From: CAYHPY01 sp964358485
GTDB lineage: Bacteria > Elusimicrobiota > Elusimicrobia > UBA1565 > UBA9628
DNA length: 45,847 nucleotides
Direction of reading: 5' to 3'
NCBI GenBank assembly: GCA_964358485.1
Contig: CAYHPY010000023.1
Location: forward strand, 1-45,847
Shown: in pieces, positions 1-7,836 of the stretch
Numbering within the stretch: position 1 is the first letter of the stretch
Layout of the letters: each line of letters opens with the position of its first letter
Translations under genes and position numbers: made by a program
The notes under the pieces: model-generated
Told to the model about the DNA's origin: nothing
The model's database searches: none
Seen by the model: only the letters and a program-made list of their open reading frames with translations

Positions 1-1
1 C

Positions 2-1363
2 GCCGCAGCGGCCGCCGGCGCGGGACTCATCGGGCGGATCCGGCTGGCCGTCTCCTCGGCCACGCGCCCCGGCCGCGCCTTGGGGGAGGCGGTCCGGCGC
101 ATCAGCGCCGGGGACCTGGAGCATCGGATTCGCGAGACGGGGACCGGGGAGCTGGCCGTGCTCTCCGGCGCCTTCAACGAGATGGCCCAAAGCCTGGAGT
201 CCAATCGCCAAGCCACCGCGCGCCTGCAAGCCCAGCTCATCCAGGCCGAAAAGCTTTCCGCCGTCGGCCAGCTCATCTCGAGCGTGGCCCACGAGCTCAA
301 CAACCCCCTGGCCGCCGTCTGCGGCTACTCCCAATTGGTCCTGCTCCAGCAACCCCCAAAAACCTTGGGCGAAGACCTCGAGCACGTCCGGCGCAACGCC
401 CTCCGGTGCCGGAAGGTCGTGGAGAATCTCCTTTTCTTCGTGCGCCAAAGCCGCCAGGAAAAACGCCGCGTGGAGCTCAACGAGGCCGCGCGCGCGGCGC
501 TCGAGCTCCTGGAATACCGCCTGCTCAAGACCGAGGACGTGGCGGTCGTCCCGGATCTGGACCCCGCGGAACACGAGGTGCTGGGGGATTTCCAGCAGTT
601 CGTCCAAGTCGTCATCAACCTGATCAACAACGCCTGCGACGCCATGGAAGCCGGGCGGAGCGGCCGGGGGAAAAAGCGGCTCGCCCTGAGGACCCGCGTG
701 GAGGCCGGCCACGCCCTGCTGAGCGTGGAGGACAACGGCCCCGGCATCCCGCTGGAGGCCCAAGGCCGGATCTTCGAGCCCTTTTTCACCACCAAGGAGC
801 CGGGGCGGGGAACGGGCCTGGGCCTGTCGATCTGCAAACAGATCATCGAGGGGCACGGCGGGACGATCTCCTTCGAATCGGAGCCAGGACGCGGGACGAC
901 TTTTACCGTCCGCCTGCCCTTGCCCGCGCCCGAACAGCTCACGGCCCTGGAAGCCCCGGCCGAGCCGCTGGAATTGCCCCCCGTTCCCGGACGCCGGATC
1001 CTGGTGGCCGACGACGAGCCGGACATCGCCGACATCATCGCCCGCATCATGCGCGAGGACGACGACGAGGTGGAGGTCGCCGCCTCCGGGAGCCAAGCCC
1101 TGCGCCTGCTCAAGACGAAAACCTACGACCTGGTGATCTCGGACTTCGAGATGGAGCACTCCAAGGGCGACGAGCTTTATGACGCGGTCCGGGCGCGGGT
1201 CCCGGATCCCGGGACCCCCATGCTCTTCGTCACGGGCGACATCCTCAACCCCAAGGTCCTGAAATTCTTGGAGGAAACCCGCTCGGAATACCTGGTCAAG
1301 CCATTCGAGCTCGGCGACCTGCGCCAGGCGGCCCGGCGGCTTTTGGGCGGGCGGCGGGCTTGA
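2..1363 (+). CDS. Hybrid sensor histidine kinase with C-terminal receiver domain (5' partial)
   Basis: The reading frame is open from base 2, so the true start and the sensor part lie before the window. Seen in order: a HAMP-like linker (ending near base 200), a HisKA dimerisation domain with the H-box SVAHELNNPL (phospho-accepting His codon at base 290), and a HATPase_c domain with N-box NLINNACDAM and G-boxes DNGPGIP and GRGTGLGLSI. A receiver domain follows from about base 990 (VADDEPD acidic pocket, phospho-accepting Asp at base 1142 in VISDFEM, Lys in YLVKPF). By family, the His autophosphorylates from ATP and passes phosphate to the fused receiver, normally for further relay. No output domain follows and no partner regulator is adjacent, so the pathway is unknown. 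The HAMP domain implies a membrane-anchored sensor. Confidence 0.93.
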   Translation, partial: AAAAAGAGLIGRIRLAVSSATRPGRALGEAVRRISAGDLEHRIRETGTGELAVLSGAFNEMAQSLESNRQATARLQAQLIQAEKLSAVGQLISSVAHELNNPLAAVCGYSQLVLLQQPPKTLGEDLEHVRRNALRCRKVVENLLFFVRQSRQEKRRVELNEAARAALELLEYRLLKTEDVAVVPDLDPAEHEVLGDFQQFVQVVINLINNACDAMEAGRSGRGKKRLALRTRVEAGHALLSVEDNGPGIPLEAQGRIFEPFFTTKEPGRGTGLGLSICKQIIEGHGGTISFESEPGRGTTFTVRLPLPAPEQLTALEAPAEPLELPPVPGRRILVADDEPDIADIIARIMREDDDEVEVAASGSQALRLLKTKTYDLVISDFEMEHSKGDELYDAVRARVPDPGTPMLFVTGDILNPKVLKFLEETRSEYLVKPFELGDLRQAARRLLGGRRA

Positions 1364-1390
1364 CGGCGGCCGGGAGACGCTTACCTGATA

Positions 1391-1476
1391 GGCTCTATCG
1401 GGTATAATTAATTTATATCCATTGACAAATCGGCTCTTTCGGGTATAATAATAAAATAACTATACCCGATAACGCC
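1391..1476. promoter_or_regulatory. Three operator-like repeats of the hip operon
   Basis: Two direct copies of GGCTCTWTCGGGTATAAT lie at 1391-1408 and 1432-1449 (17 of 18 bases identical, start-to-start 41 bp, near four helical turns). A third, partly matching copy lies inverted at 1460-1476, where the shared core is TATCGGGTATA. The second copy contains the -10 box of the hipB promoter. Repeats of this kind in front of a HipB-type regulator are the expected binding sites for autorepression; that is inference from position. Confidence 0.6.
1422..1449 (+). promoter_or_regulatory. Sigma70-type promoter of the hipB-hipS-hipT operon
   Basis: A perfect -35 TTGACA (1422-1427) and a perfect -10 TATAAT (1444-1449) are separated by 16 bp. 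Transcription would begin near 1456, about 28 nt before the hipB ATG. The -10 box is embedded in an operator-like repeat, so a bound repressor would exclude RNA polymerase. Confidence 0.75.
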
Positions 1477-1483
1477 TATATTA

Positions 1484-1693
1484 ATGGAAAATAATTCCCT
1501 GGCCGCTTTCGTCAAAGAAAAACGGCGCGGCGCCGGCCTCACCCAAACCGAGCTTGCGGCGAAAGCAGGCGTCGGACTCCGATTCATTCGGGACCTCGAA
1601 CAGGGTAAAGCCTCCCTGCGCACCGATACGGTGAACAAGGTCCTCTTCCTTTTCGGGAAATGCCTTGGGGCGACCGATCTGCCCCGCGATTAG
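1484..1693 (+). CDS. hipB: HipB-like XRE-family DNA-binding antitoxin
   Basis: A 69-residue protein that is almost entirely one helix-turn-helix XRE domain (residues about 8-62; TQTELAAKAGVGLRFIRDLE covers the recognition region). HipB proteins bind operator repeats in their own promoter and, in classical HipBA, also bind the kinase toxin. The first gene of the operon, it sits 35 nt after the third operator-like repeat and is followed 5 nt later by hipS. It is short for HipB and lacks an obvious C-terminal extension. Codon use is more AT-rich than in the surrounding genes, which fits horizontal acquisition. Confidence 0.85.
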   Translation: MENNSLAAFVKEKRRGAGLTQTELAAKAGVGLRFIRDLEQGKASLRTDTVNKVLFLFGKCLGATDLPRD

Positions 1694-1698
1694 CGACC

Positions 1699-2046
1699 AT
1701 GGAAAAGCATGAAGAGCGCGCCATCGTCTATTACGGCGACAAGGAAGCCGGAGAATTGACCAAGAAGCCGGGCGGTTATGAGTTCGCCTACAACGCCGCC
1801 TATTTGAGCGATCCCGCGGCCATGCCGATCAGCCTCTCGATGCCGCTGGCCCAGGCCAGGTTCGAGTCGCCCGCGCTTTTTCCTTTCTTCGACGGCTTGC
1901 TGCCGGAAGGCTGGCTTCTGGAACTGACCTGCACCGCGGCGAAAATCGACAAGAACGACAAGTTCCGCCTTCTGCTTCACACGGGAAAGGATCCGGTCGG
2001 CGCGGTCAGCATCCGGCCGGCCGACAAGGAGCGCCATGGCCAATAG
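1699..2046 (+). CDS. hipS: HipS-like protein (stand-alone HipA N-terminal domain)
   Basis: The ATG at 1699 gives 115 residues matching only the N-terminal 'couple' domain of HipA: an initial beta-hairpin region (VYYGDKEAGEL), then PISLSMPL, LFPFFDGLLPEGWLLE and a terminal DPVGAVSI motif. It stops where HipA would continue into its kinase domain. In the E. coli O127 HipBST system the equivalent small protein, HipS, is the antitoxin of the HipT kinase. The frame is open further upstream to 1660, but that would overlap hipB. The end overlaps hipT by 11 nt, so the two are probably made together. I infer an antitoxin role from this arrangement. Confidence 0.8.
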   Translation: MEKHEERAIVYYGDKEAGELTKKPGGYEFAYNAAYLSDPAAMPISLSMPLAQARFESPALFPFFDGLLPEGWLLELTCTAAKIDKNDKFRLLLHTGKDPVGAVSIRPADKERHGQ

Positions 2047-2953
2047 CTGCCTATGCTGCCAACTCCCCGTCGACGAAGGAGGACGCCATCACGCGAAGTG
2101 CCTCCGCGCTCTTTGGGGCAAGGCCGCGGCGCCGAAGATTCCCTTCGCGCCGGCGGACTTGCCGGCCAAAGTCACGGCGGCCGCCGATCACATGTCGATT
2201 TCCGGCGTTCAAGCGAAAGCGCTGGTCCGCTTGAGCAACACCTCTGAAATCGAGGTCGCGCCGACGGGCAGCACTCACATCCTAAAACCCGAACCGAACG
2301 AGTATCCGGGGCTACCCGCGATGGAAAACGCCTGCATGAGCATGGCGGCCTCGCTGGGGATGAGCGTGCCGCCCCACGGGTTGTTTCCCATGTCGGACGG
2401 CCGCCTCTGCTACATCATCAAGCGCTTCGACCGGACGCGGGACGGCGGGAAGATTCAAAAAGAAACGATGTTCCAGTTGCTCGGTGCCGAGGACAAATAC
2501 AAAGGCTCCCTTGAATCGGTCGGCAAGGCGATTCGCGTCCACGCTGGAAACGTCGGCCTGGACGTGATCGAATTTTTCGAGCGCGCCCTCTTTTGCTTCT
2601 TCACCGGCAACGGCGACATGCACCTGAAGAACTGGGCTTTGTTGATAAAAGGCAGGACGGCGGCGCTCGCGCCCTGCTACGACCTCGTCAGTTCGAAGGT
2701 CTACATCGGCAACGAGGAGGATTCGGCGCTGACGATCAACGCCAAAAAGAACAAACTCAAGCGACCGGACTTCGAGAGTCTCGCCGCCAATCTCGGAATC
2801 GACCCGAAGGCGGCGGCGAACAGCTTCGCCAAATTTCAGGCCTCCCAGGAGAAGTTACGGGGGATGGCGATCGACTCGGAACTGAACCCCCCGATGCGGC
2901 AGGCGTTCGAGGACGTGATCGGCGAGCGTTTCCGGAGGATCTTTCCCAGGTGA
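2036..2953 (+). CDS. hipT: HipT-like serine/threonine kinase toxin (HipA C-terminal fold)
   Basis: 305 residues. The HipA kinase core is complete: SISGVQ gly-rich loop with Ser54 and Ser56, ATP-site Lys84 in HILKPEP, catalytic Asp194 and Asn199 in GNGDMHLKNW, and metal-binding Asp216 in CYDLVSS. The N-terminal HipA domain is missing and supplied separately by hipS. The paired serines match the SIS motif that HipT autophosphorylates; E. coli HipT targets tryptophanyl-tRNA synthetase, but the substrate here cannot be read from sequence. The N-terminus carries CLCC...HH..KC, a possible small zinc-binding knuckle. It ends 18 nt before a convergent membrane-protein gene. Confidence 0.85.
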   Translation: MANSCLCCQLPVDEGGRHHAKCLRALWGKAAAPKIPFAPADLPAKVTAAADHMSISGVQAKALVRLSNTSEIEVAPTGSTHILKPEPNEYPGLPAMENACMSMAASLGMSVPPHGLFPMSDGRLCYIIKRFDRTRDGGKIQKETMFQLLGAEDKYKGSLESVGKAIRVHAGNVGLDVIEFFERALFCFFTGNGDMHLKNWALLIKGRTAALAPCYDLVSSKVYIGNEEDSALTINAKKNKLKRPDFESLAANLGIDPKAAANSFAKFQASQEKLRGMAIDSELNPPMRQAFEDVIGERFRRIFPR

Positions 2954-2971
2954 CGCGGGCCGGCCCGAAGT

Positions 2972-3481
2972 TCAGCCTTCCCTGACCAACCACGCCCCAT
3001 AAGCCGCCAAGCTCCCCGCCAAGAGCCAAAGACACCCGTCCGAAATCTTGCGCGCCGCGCCTTCTTCCCCCGGCCCCCGGCCGGTCACGGCCTCCACCAG
3101 GCGCGCCGAATAAATCCTTCGGACCCGAAGAATCTTAAGGACGGCAAGCCCCCCGCCTGCCAGGAGCAACGCCGCGCCCACCGCCGTCCGGGCCGCGGGA
3201 CCGGAAGGTCCCGTCCCGAAAATCCGGATCACCGAATCGCGCGCCGCCCAGGCGGCGGCTCCCAGCCCCGCCCCGAAAATCCCGAACGCCAGCCCGGCCA
3301 AGCGGTAGACGCCGACCAAGGTCCGGGGGGGCTTGGCGTCGGCCCCGGCCGAAGGGTCGGTAAAACTGCTCCACTCCGCGGCGGCGCGGGCCTTTTCCTC
3401 GGAATCCAGAAAGAGCCGGACCCCCAAAAGCACGAACACCCAGCCCCAAAATAAAAACCAGCCGCGGGCGGTTTCTTCCAC
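2972..3481 (-). CDS. Small membrane protein of unknown function
   Basis: 169 residues with four hydrophobic segments (about residues 8-25, 60-82, 97-115 and 148-165) joined by basic or charged loops, so a four-helix inner-membrane protein is likely. No family motif is recognised. It is transcribed towards hipT and divergently from the fused spermidine-synthase-like gene at 3529, with a 47-bp gap to the latter. Composition is typical of the window (GC-rich), unlike the hip operon beside it. Confidence 0.65.
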   Translation of the reverse strand: MEETARGWFLFWGWVFVLLGVRLFLDSEEKARAAAEWSSFTDPSAGADAKPPRTLVGVYRLAGLAFGIFGAGLGAAAWAARDSVIRIFGTGPSGPAARTAVGAALLLAGGGLAVLKILRVRRIYSARLVEAVTGRGPGEEGAARKISDGCLWLLAGSLAAYGAWLVREG

Positions 3482-3528
3482 GGGCGCAATGCTACCAGTT
3501 CACGGAGGGAAATGTTAGTCTCTGGGCC

Positions 3529-6072
3529 ATGTCGCGGCTCGTCACGCTTTTATTCGTCGTCTCCGGCGCCACGGGGCTGGTCTACGAGATCGCCTGGTTC
3601 AAGCGGCTGGCCCTGATCCTGGGAAATTCCGGACTGGCCCAGGCGGCGGTGCTGGGGGCCTTCCTGGGAGGCTTGGCGCTGGGAAACGCCTTCCTGGGAA
3701 AACGGGCCGGCGCCTCGGAAAATCCACTCCGGCTCTACGGCTTCCTGGAGTTGGCCATCGGCCTTTTGGGCGCGGCCTCCCCGTGGCTCATGGACCGGGC
3801 CGGGACCTTGGGCCCGGCCCCCGCGTTCCTCCTGGGTTCCGGAACGATTCTCGCGGCCGCGGCCTTGATGGGCGGGACCTTGCCGGCCCTGGTGCGGCAT
3901 GCCTCCGCGGCTTTGGCGGACCTGGAAAGCTCGCTGTCCTTCCTTTACTTCGCCAATTGCGCGGGCGCGGTGGCGGGCTGCCTGGCCGCGGGATTTTTAT
4001 TGATCCCCCATTTGGGGATCAACGGAGCCATCTGGACGACGGCGGCATTCAATGCCGCCGTCGCCTTGACCGCCCTTTCCCTTGGTTCCTTTGTTTCTTT
4101 CCGTTCTTTTTTAAAGGTCTCCCCCAAAGACCAGCACTCCTCTTTCCCCCTTCCCCCCGCCCTTCTCCTTTATTCCGTGGCCCTCTTTTCCGGCGCGGCC
4201 TCCATCGCCTACGAGACGGCCTGGGTGCGCCTGCTTTCTCTCATCCTGGGTTCCTCGGCCTATTCCTTCACCATCATGCTGGCATCCTTCATCGCGGGCA
4301 TCGCGCTGGGAGGCTGGGCGGTGTCGCGGCGGCCGTTTCCGGGACGCGACCGCGCGCAGGTCCTGGCTTGGGCCCAGGCCGCGACGGCCCTGCTGATCCT
4401 GGCCACCTTCCCCGCCTATGACCGCCTGCCCTTGGTGTTTCACGCCCTGCGCCAACGACTGGTCGTTTCCCCGGACGGATTTTTATTGTTCGAGGGCGCG
4501 GCGTTTCTCCTGTGCTTTGCCTTGGCCCTGGGCCCGGCCTTCTTCATCGGCGCTTCCCTTCCCTTGGCCGCGCGCCTGGCGGTTTCCGAGTCCAAGGACG
4601 CGGCCCCGAAAATCGGCTTGGTCTTTTCGGCCAACGCCCTGGGCAATGTCCTGGGAGCGGCGGCGGGCTATCTTCTTCTTCCGATAGTCGGGGCCGAGGG
4701 GCTGCTGCGGGGAGGCGCGGGCGTCAATCTGGCCCTGGGCGCCGCGCTCCTGTTCTGGAGGGGCGCGGGAGTCAAATCCCTGGCGCTTCTAGGCGCGGGC
4801 GCGGCGGCTCTCGTCTGGTTTCCGGCCTGGGACCCGGCGTTTCTGTCCTTGGGCCTCTACCGCAGCCGCGAGGATCTAGGACCCGGCGGCTTTCCCGCCG
4901 TCCGAGAGCGCCTGCTTCAAGGCACTTCCCTGGTCTTTCACCGGGACGATCCCGAGGCCACGGTGGCCGTCCTGCGCCGCCCGGCGGGACTTCTGCTCAA
5001 GGTCAACGGCAAGACCGAGGCCTCCACCGCGGCCGACATGCCCACCCAACTTCTTTCGGCGCATTTGCCGCTGATCTTGAAACCGGAGGCCGAGGAAGTC
5101 CTCCTGGTCGGCCTGGGCAGCGGGATCACCGCCGGGGCCGCCCTGCGCCACCCGATCAAGGGCTTGGACGCGGTGGAACTGACCCCCGCGGTGGCCGAGG
5201 CCGCGCGCCTCTTTGACGAAAGCAACCGCGGCGCCCTGCGCGACCCGCGCCTGCGGCTTCACCTGGAGGACGCCAAGACTTTTTTGCGGCGAACGGGAAA
5301 CTCCTACGACCTGGTCATCAGCGAGCCCTCCAACCCGTGGATCGCCGGGGTGGGCGCGCTCTTCTCCCGCGAATATTACGCCTCGGTCCGCCGACGCCTG
5401 AAGCCGGGCGGGGTCCTCCTGCAGTGGTGCCACCTCTACGAGATGGACGACCCGTTGTTCAAGACGATCCTGCGGACCTTTTTGGAATCCTTCCCCGAGG
5501 CCAGCCTCTGGGTGGTGGGCGGCACGGATGTGCTCCTGGCGGGCTCGGAAGAGCCCCTGGCCCCGAATTGGAACCGCGCGGCCGCCGCGTTGGCGCGGCC
5601 CGGCGTCGGCGAGGATCTCAAGGCCGCGGACCTTTCCTCCTTGGCGGGCCTGCTGTCCCTTCAAGCCGTCTCGGGGCCCACGGCCCGGCTCCTGGCGGGG
5701 GCGGGACCGCTCAACACCGATCTTCGCCCGATCCTGGAGTACGAGGCGCCCAAGACCCTCTTCCTGGACGGCCGATCCGAAATCCTGTTCACGGCGGATG
5801 AAAGAACCCACCCCTCGGCCGATCTCTATTTCCAGAACTATCTCAAGGCGCGCGGCAAGCCCCTCAACGCCGCCGAATTCCGGGAGTTGGCGGACCATCC
5901 GCGCCACCTCCGGGAAGCGCCCTTCATGAAAAACCTTCTGGAGCAATGGGCCGCCGCTTACCCCAAGGATCCGATTCCCCTATTCAAGCTCCTGTACGCC
6001 CAAGGCGCCCTGGGCGAACTGGAGGACGCGGAGCGGACCCGGGCGCGCCTGCTTCGCCTCAAGGTCCGATGA
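3529..6072 (+). CDS. Fused polytopic membrane / spermidine-synthase-like protein
   Basis: 847 residues. The N-terminal half (to about residue 440) is a run of roughly 12-14 hydrophobic helices in two similar blocks, each opening with a YE(I/T)AW motif (GLVYEIAWFKRL and ASIAYETAWVRL), as in the 'fused MFS/spermidine synthase' family. The C-terminal half is a Rossmann aminopropyltransferase-like domain with LLVGLGSGI, an acidic residue ending the next strand (DAVEL), ISEPSNPW and LKPGG...QW. The last ~80 residues look helical and TPR-like. The substrate of these fusions is not established; the absence of the classical DPxGP motif argues against plain spermidine synthesis. Translationally coupled to the next gene by an ATGA overlap. 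Confidence 0.85.
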   Translation: MSRLVTLLFVVSGATGLVYEIAWFKRLALILGNSGLAQAAVLGAFLGGLALGNAFLGKRAGASENPLRLYGFLELAIGLLGAASPWLMDRAGTLGPAPAFLLGSGTILAAAALMGGTLPALVRHASAALADLESSLSFLYFANCAGAVAGCLAAGFLLIPHLGINGAIWTTAAFNAAVALTALSLGSFVSFRSFLKVSPKDQHSSFPLPPALLLYSVALFSGAASIAYETAWVRLLSLILGSSAYSFTIMLASFIAGIALGGWAVSRRPFPGRDRAQVLAWAQAATALLILATFPAYDRLPLVFHALRQRLVVSPDGFLLFEGAAFLLCFALALGPAFFIGASLPLAARLAVSESKDAAPKIGLVFSANALGNVLGAAAGYLLLPIVGAEGLLRGGAGVNLALGAALLFWRGAGVKSLALLGAGAAALVWFPAWDPAFLSLGLYRSREDLGPGGFPAVRERLLQGTSLVFHRDDPEATVAVLRRPAGLLLKVNGKTEASTAADMPTQLLSAHLPLILKPEAEEVLLVGLGSGITAGAALRHPIKGLDAVELTPAVAEAARLFDESNRGALRDPRLRLHLEDAKTFLRRTGNSYDLVISEPSNPWIAGVGALFSREYYASVRRRLKPGGVLLQWCHLYEMDDPLFKTILRTFLESFPEASLWVVGGTDVLLAGSEEPLAPNWNRAAAALARPGVGEDLKAADLSSLAGLLSLQAVSGPTARLLAGAGPLNTDLRPILEYEAPKTLFLDGRSEILFTADERTHPSADLYFQNYLKARGKPLNAAEFRELADHPRHLREAPFMKNLLEQWAAAYPKDPIPLFKLLYAQGALGELEDAERTRARLLRLKVR

Positions 6073-7706
6073 AGGAGCGCGGGTTGGCGGCGGCAAGCCT
6101 GCTCTACTGGGCCGCGGCGCTCAGCCTGGGCGCGGGACCCGAAACCCCGCTCAACGACGAGTGGGCCTACGCTCCCGCGGCCCAGGCCTTGGCCGCGACG
6201 GGCACGCTCCCAGTCCCCCAGGCCAGCGTGGCCGCATTCCTGGGCCAAGCCCTTTGGGGCGCTCTGTTTTCCCGGCTCTTCGGGCCCGGTTACGCCCCGC
6301 TGCGCTGGTCGGTCATGGTCCTGGCCTGGCTGGGGGGCTGCGCCTTCTACCGCCTCCTGCGCCGGTCGGGGGCTTCCGAGGAACCGGCCGCGGCGGGAAC
6401 GGTCCTCCTGTTGATGAATCCGATCTTTTTCCCCCTCTCCAAGACCTTCATGACCGACGCGCCGGGCTTGGCGCTGACCTTGATCGGCGCCAGCCTTGCC
6501 TGGCCTTTGGGCGGAAAGGACGGCGCGGCCAGGCTCTGGCTTTCATCCATCGCCGCGGGCTGGGCGGGGCAGGTCCGACAGACCGCTCTGTCCCTTCCGG
6601 CCATGCTGGGCCTTTGGTCCATCCGGGCCCAAGGAAAATTTCGCGTCGTGGACGGGTTCGCGGTCTGGACCGCGCCCGCGCTGGCCGTCCTCGCGGGAGG
6701 AATTTTCTTCCCGGAGCGCGCCTTCAGCCGGCTCTATTTGACGGACGCGGTCGCCCGTCTGGCCGACCCGGGGGCCTGGACGGCCGCCTTTCTGCGCGCG
6801 CAGGCGTCCTTGGTTTACTGCGGGTTATTTGCGCTGCCCTTGGCCGCGGCGGTCTGGACAGACGGCCCTTTGGGCCGTCTGAAAAAAATTTCCTCCTGCC
6901 GGTTGGCGGCGGCGGGGATTCTAGGAGGAACTCTGCTGGTTTTCGTCCTGACGGCCGGAAGGCTCCCCTATCCCAACGGCATAGCCGAGGCCGCGGGACT
7001 TCCGGATTTTTTCAACCACTGCTCTTATCTCGGGTCCCGCGGCCTAGCCTGTTTAAATGTGGAAGGCGCCGACCTCCGCGCCCTGCCGCTTTTGGGCGCT
7101 CCCTGGTTCTGGACGCTCTTGGGAATTCTAGCCTGCGCCTCTTTCACGACCTTGGCCGCCTTGGGCCCGGCGACGAAAGCGGCGGTCTTTTTGGGAGCAG
7201 TCACGGGCCTGGAGGTCCTCGCCCTGACGGGCGGTCCGGCCTTCATGGACCGCTACATCCTCCCTCTGTCGGCCTTCGCCCTGGCCTGGGGCCTGCACCC
7301 GCCCTCGACTCCGCATGGACACGCCGTTTTATGGGCCGGGGTCCTGTTGACCGCGGGGGCGTCCTGGGCGGGCAACGCCGATTATCTCCGGCAGGTCGCC
7401 GCGGTCAAGGAACTCGGGGAGGCGGCCGCGGCCCAAGGAATTCCCCGAAATCGGATCAGAGCCGGGACTGAGTGGTGCTGGGCGGAGACGGGCGCCTGGC
7501 TCAGCGCCCCCGTCCCCGGGCGCCGGATCGGTTCCTGGCCCGAGGCGATTCCGAACGATTGCCTCCTCAAGCCCCTGGCCGCCGTCTCGTATCTTCCTCC
7601 CGCGGCGCTTGGCCCGCGCGGGAGAACCCTGCTATCGGAAAAACGCTTTCCCTCCGCCTTCGGCGGCGAAAATCGCCTTTACCTGTACCGCCAAAATCCT
7701 CCGTAA
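6069..7706 (+). CDS. Polytopic membrane protein, probable GT39/PMT-like glycosyltransferase
   Basis: Start chosen at the ATG overlapping the previous stop (ATGA), giving 545 residues; the open frame extends further upstream only inside the preceding gene. About 11-12 hydrophobic segments. The first extracytoplasmic loop has NDEWAY, the acidic motif expected of GT-C enzymes that use lipid-linked sugars, and a later KTFMTDAPGLAL resembles the second conserved PMT motif. Family members transfer sugar from polyprenyl phosphate outside the inner membrane to protein or lipid. Co-translation with the spermidine-synthase-like fusion suggests a shared envelope task. The glycosyltransferase call is inferred from topology and two short motifs. 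Confidence 0.65.
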   Translation: MKERGLAAASLLYWAAALSLGAGPETPLNDEWAYAPAAQALAATGTLPVPQASVAAFLGQALWGALFSRLFGPGYAPLRWSVMVLAWLGGCAFYRLLRRSGASEEPAAAGTVLLLMNPIFFPLSKTFMTDAPGLALTLIGASLAWPLGGKDGAARLWLSSIAAGWAGQVRQTALSLPAMLGLWSIRAQGKFRVVDGFAVWTAPALAVLAGGIFFPERAFSRLYLTDAVARLADPGAWTAAFLRAQASLVYCGLFALPLAAAVWTDGPLGRLKKISSCRLAAAGILGGTLLVFVLTAGRLPYPNGIAEAAGLPDFFNHCSYLGSRGLACLNVEGADLRALPLLGAPWFWTLLGILACASFTTLAALGPATKAAVFLGAVTGLEVLALTGGPAFMDRYILPLSAFALAWGLHPPSTPHGHAVLWAGVLLTAGASWAGNADYLRQVAAVKELGEAAAAQGIPRNRIRAGTEWCWAETGAWLSAPVPGRRIGSWPEAIPNDCLLKPLAAVSYLPPAALGPRGRTLLSEKRFPSAFGGENRLYLYRQNPP

Positions 7707-7727
7707 TCGCAGGAGGAAGGCATTCCC

Positions 7728-7754
7728 GGTGCCAGGCATCAACTTTGTTAACTT
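7728..7754 (+). repeat. Dispersed 27-bp repeat, copy 1
   Basis: Begins GGTGCCAGGCATCAACTTT and continues to GTTAACTT. It differs by one base from the copy at 40328 and by three from the copy at 37752. The leading GGTGCCAGGC resembles the REP-type palindromes (GGTGCCTGGCACC) often associated with RAYT transposases in other bacteria. No transposase is adjacent. Confidence 0.8.
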
Positions 7755-7759
7755 GTAAA

Positions 7760-7812
7760 TGGGGACACCCCCCATTTTTACTTTCCAATGGTAAAAACGG
7801 GGGGTGTCCCCA
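7760..7812. repeat. Long hairpin element (22-bp arms, 9-nt loop)
   Basis: Arms 7760-7781 and 7791-7812 are complementary at 21 of 22 positions; the loop is TTTCCAATG. Each arm has a GGGGACACCCCCC block and a T-rich or A-rich inner part. It starts 5 bp after repeat copy 1 and ends 24 bp before the aminotransferase ATG, so it would also fold in that mRNA's leader or act as a terminator for the upstream gene. It resembles GGGGACA-type REP hairpins. Confidence 0.8.
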
Positions 7813-7836
7813 ATTTAATTTGTATCATCCCCCCCG

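Noticed and set aside
325..1113. Long minus-strand open frame opposite the histidine kinase
   Set aside because: A GC-rich antisense shadow of the kinase with Ser/Arg-rich composition and no motif; the same applies to other long antisense frames such as 23754-26138 and 31451-33577.
1660..2953. A single hipA gene broken by a frameshift
   Set aside because: The kinase part has its own ATG, its own N-terminal Cys-rich segment and the SIS motif of HipT, and the first part ends at the natural domain boundary.
3512..3620. Short leader peptide before the fused spermidine-synthase-like gene
   Set aside because: The ATG after GGAGGG opens a frame running inside the main gene with no independent support.
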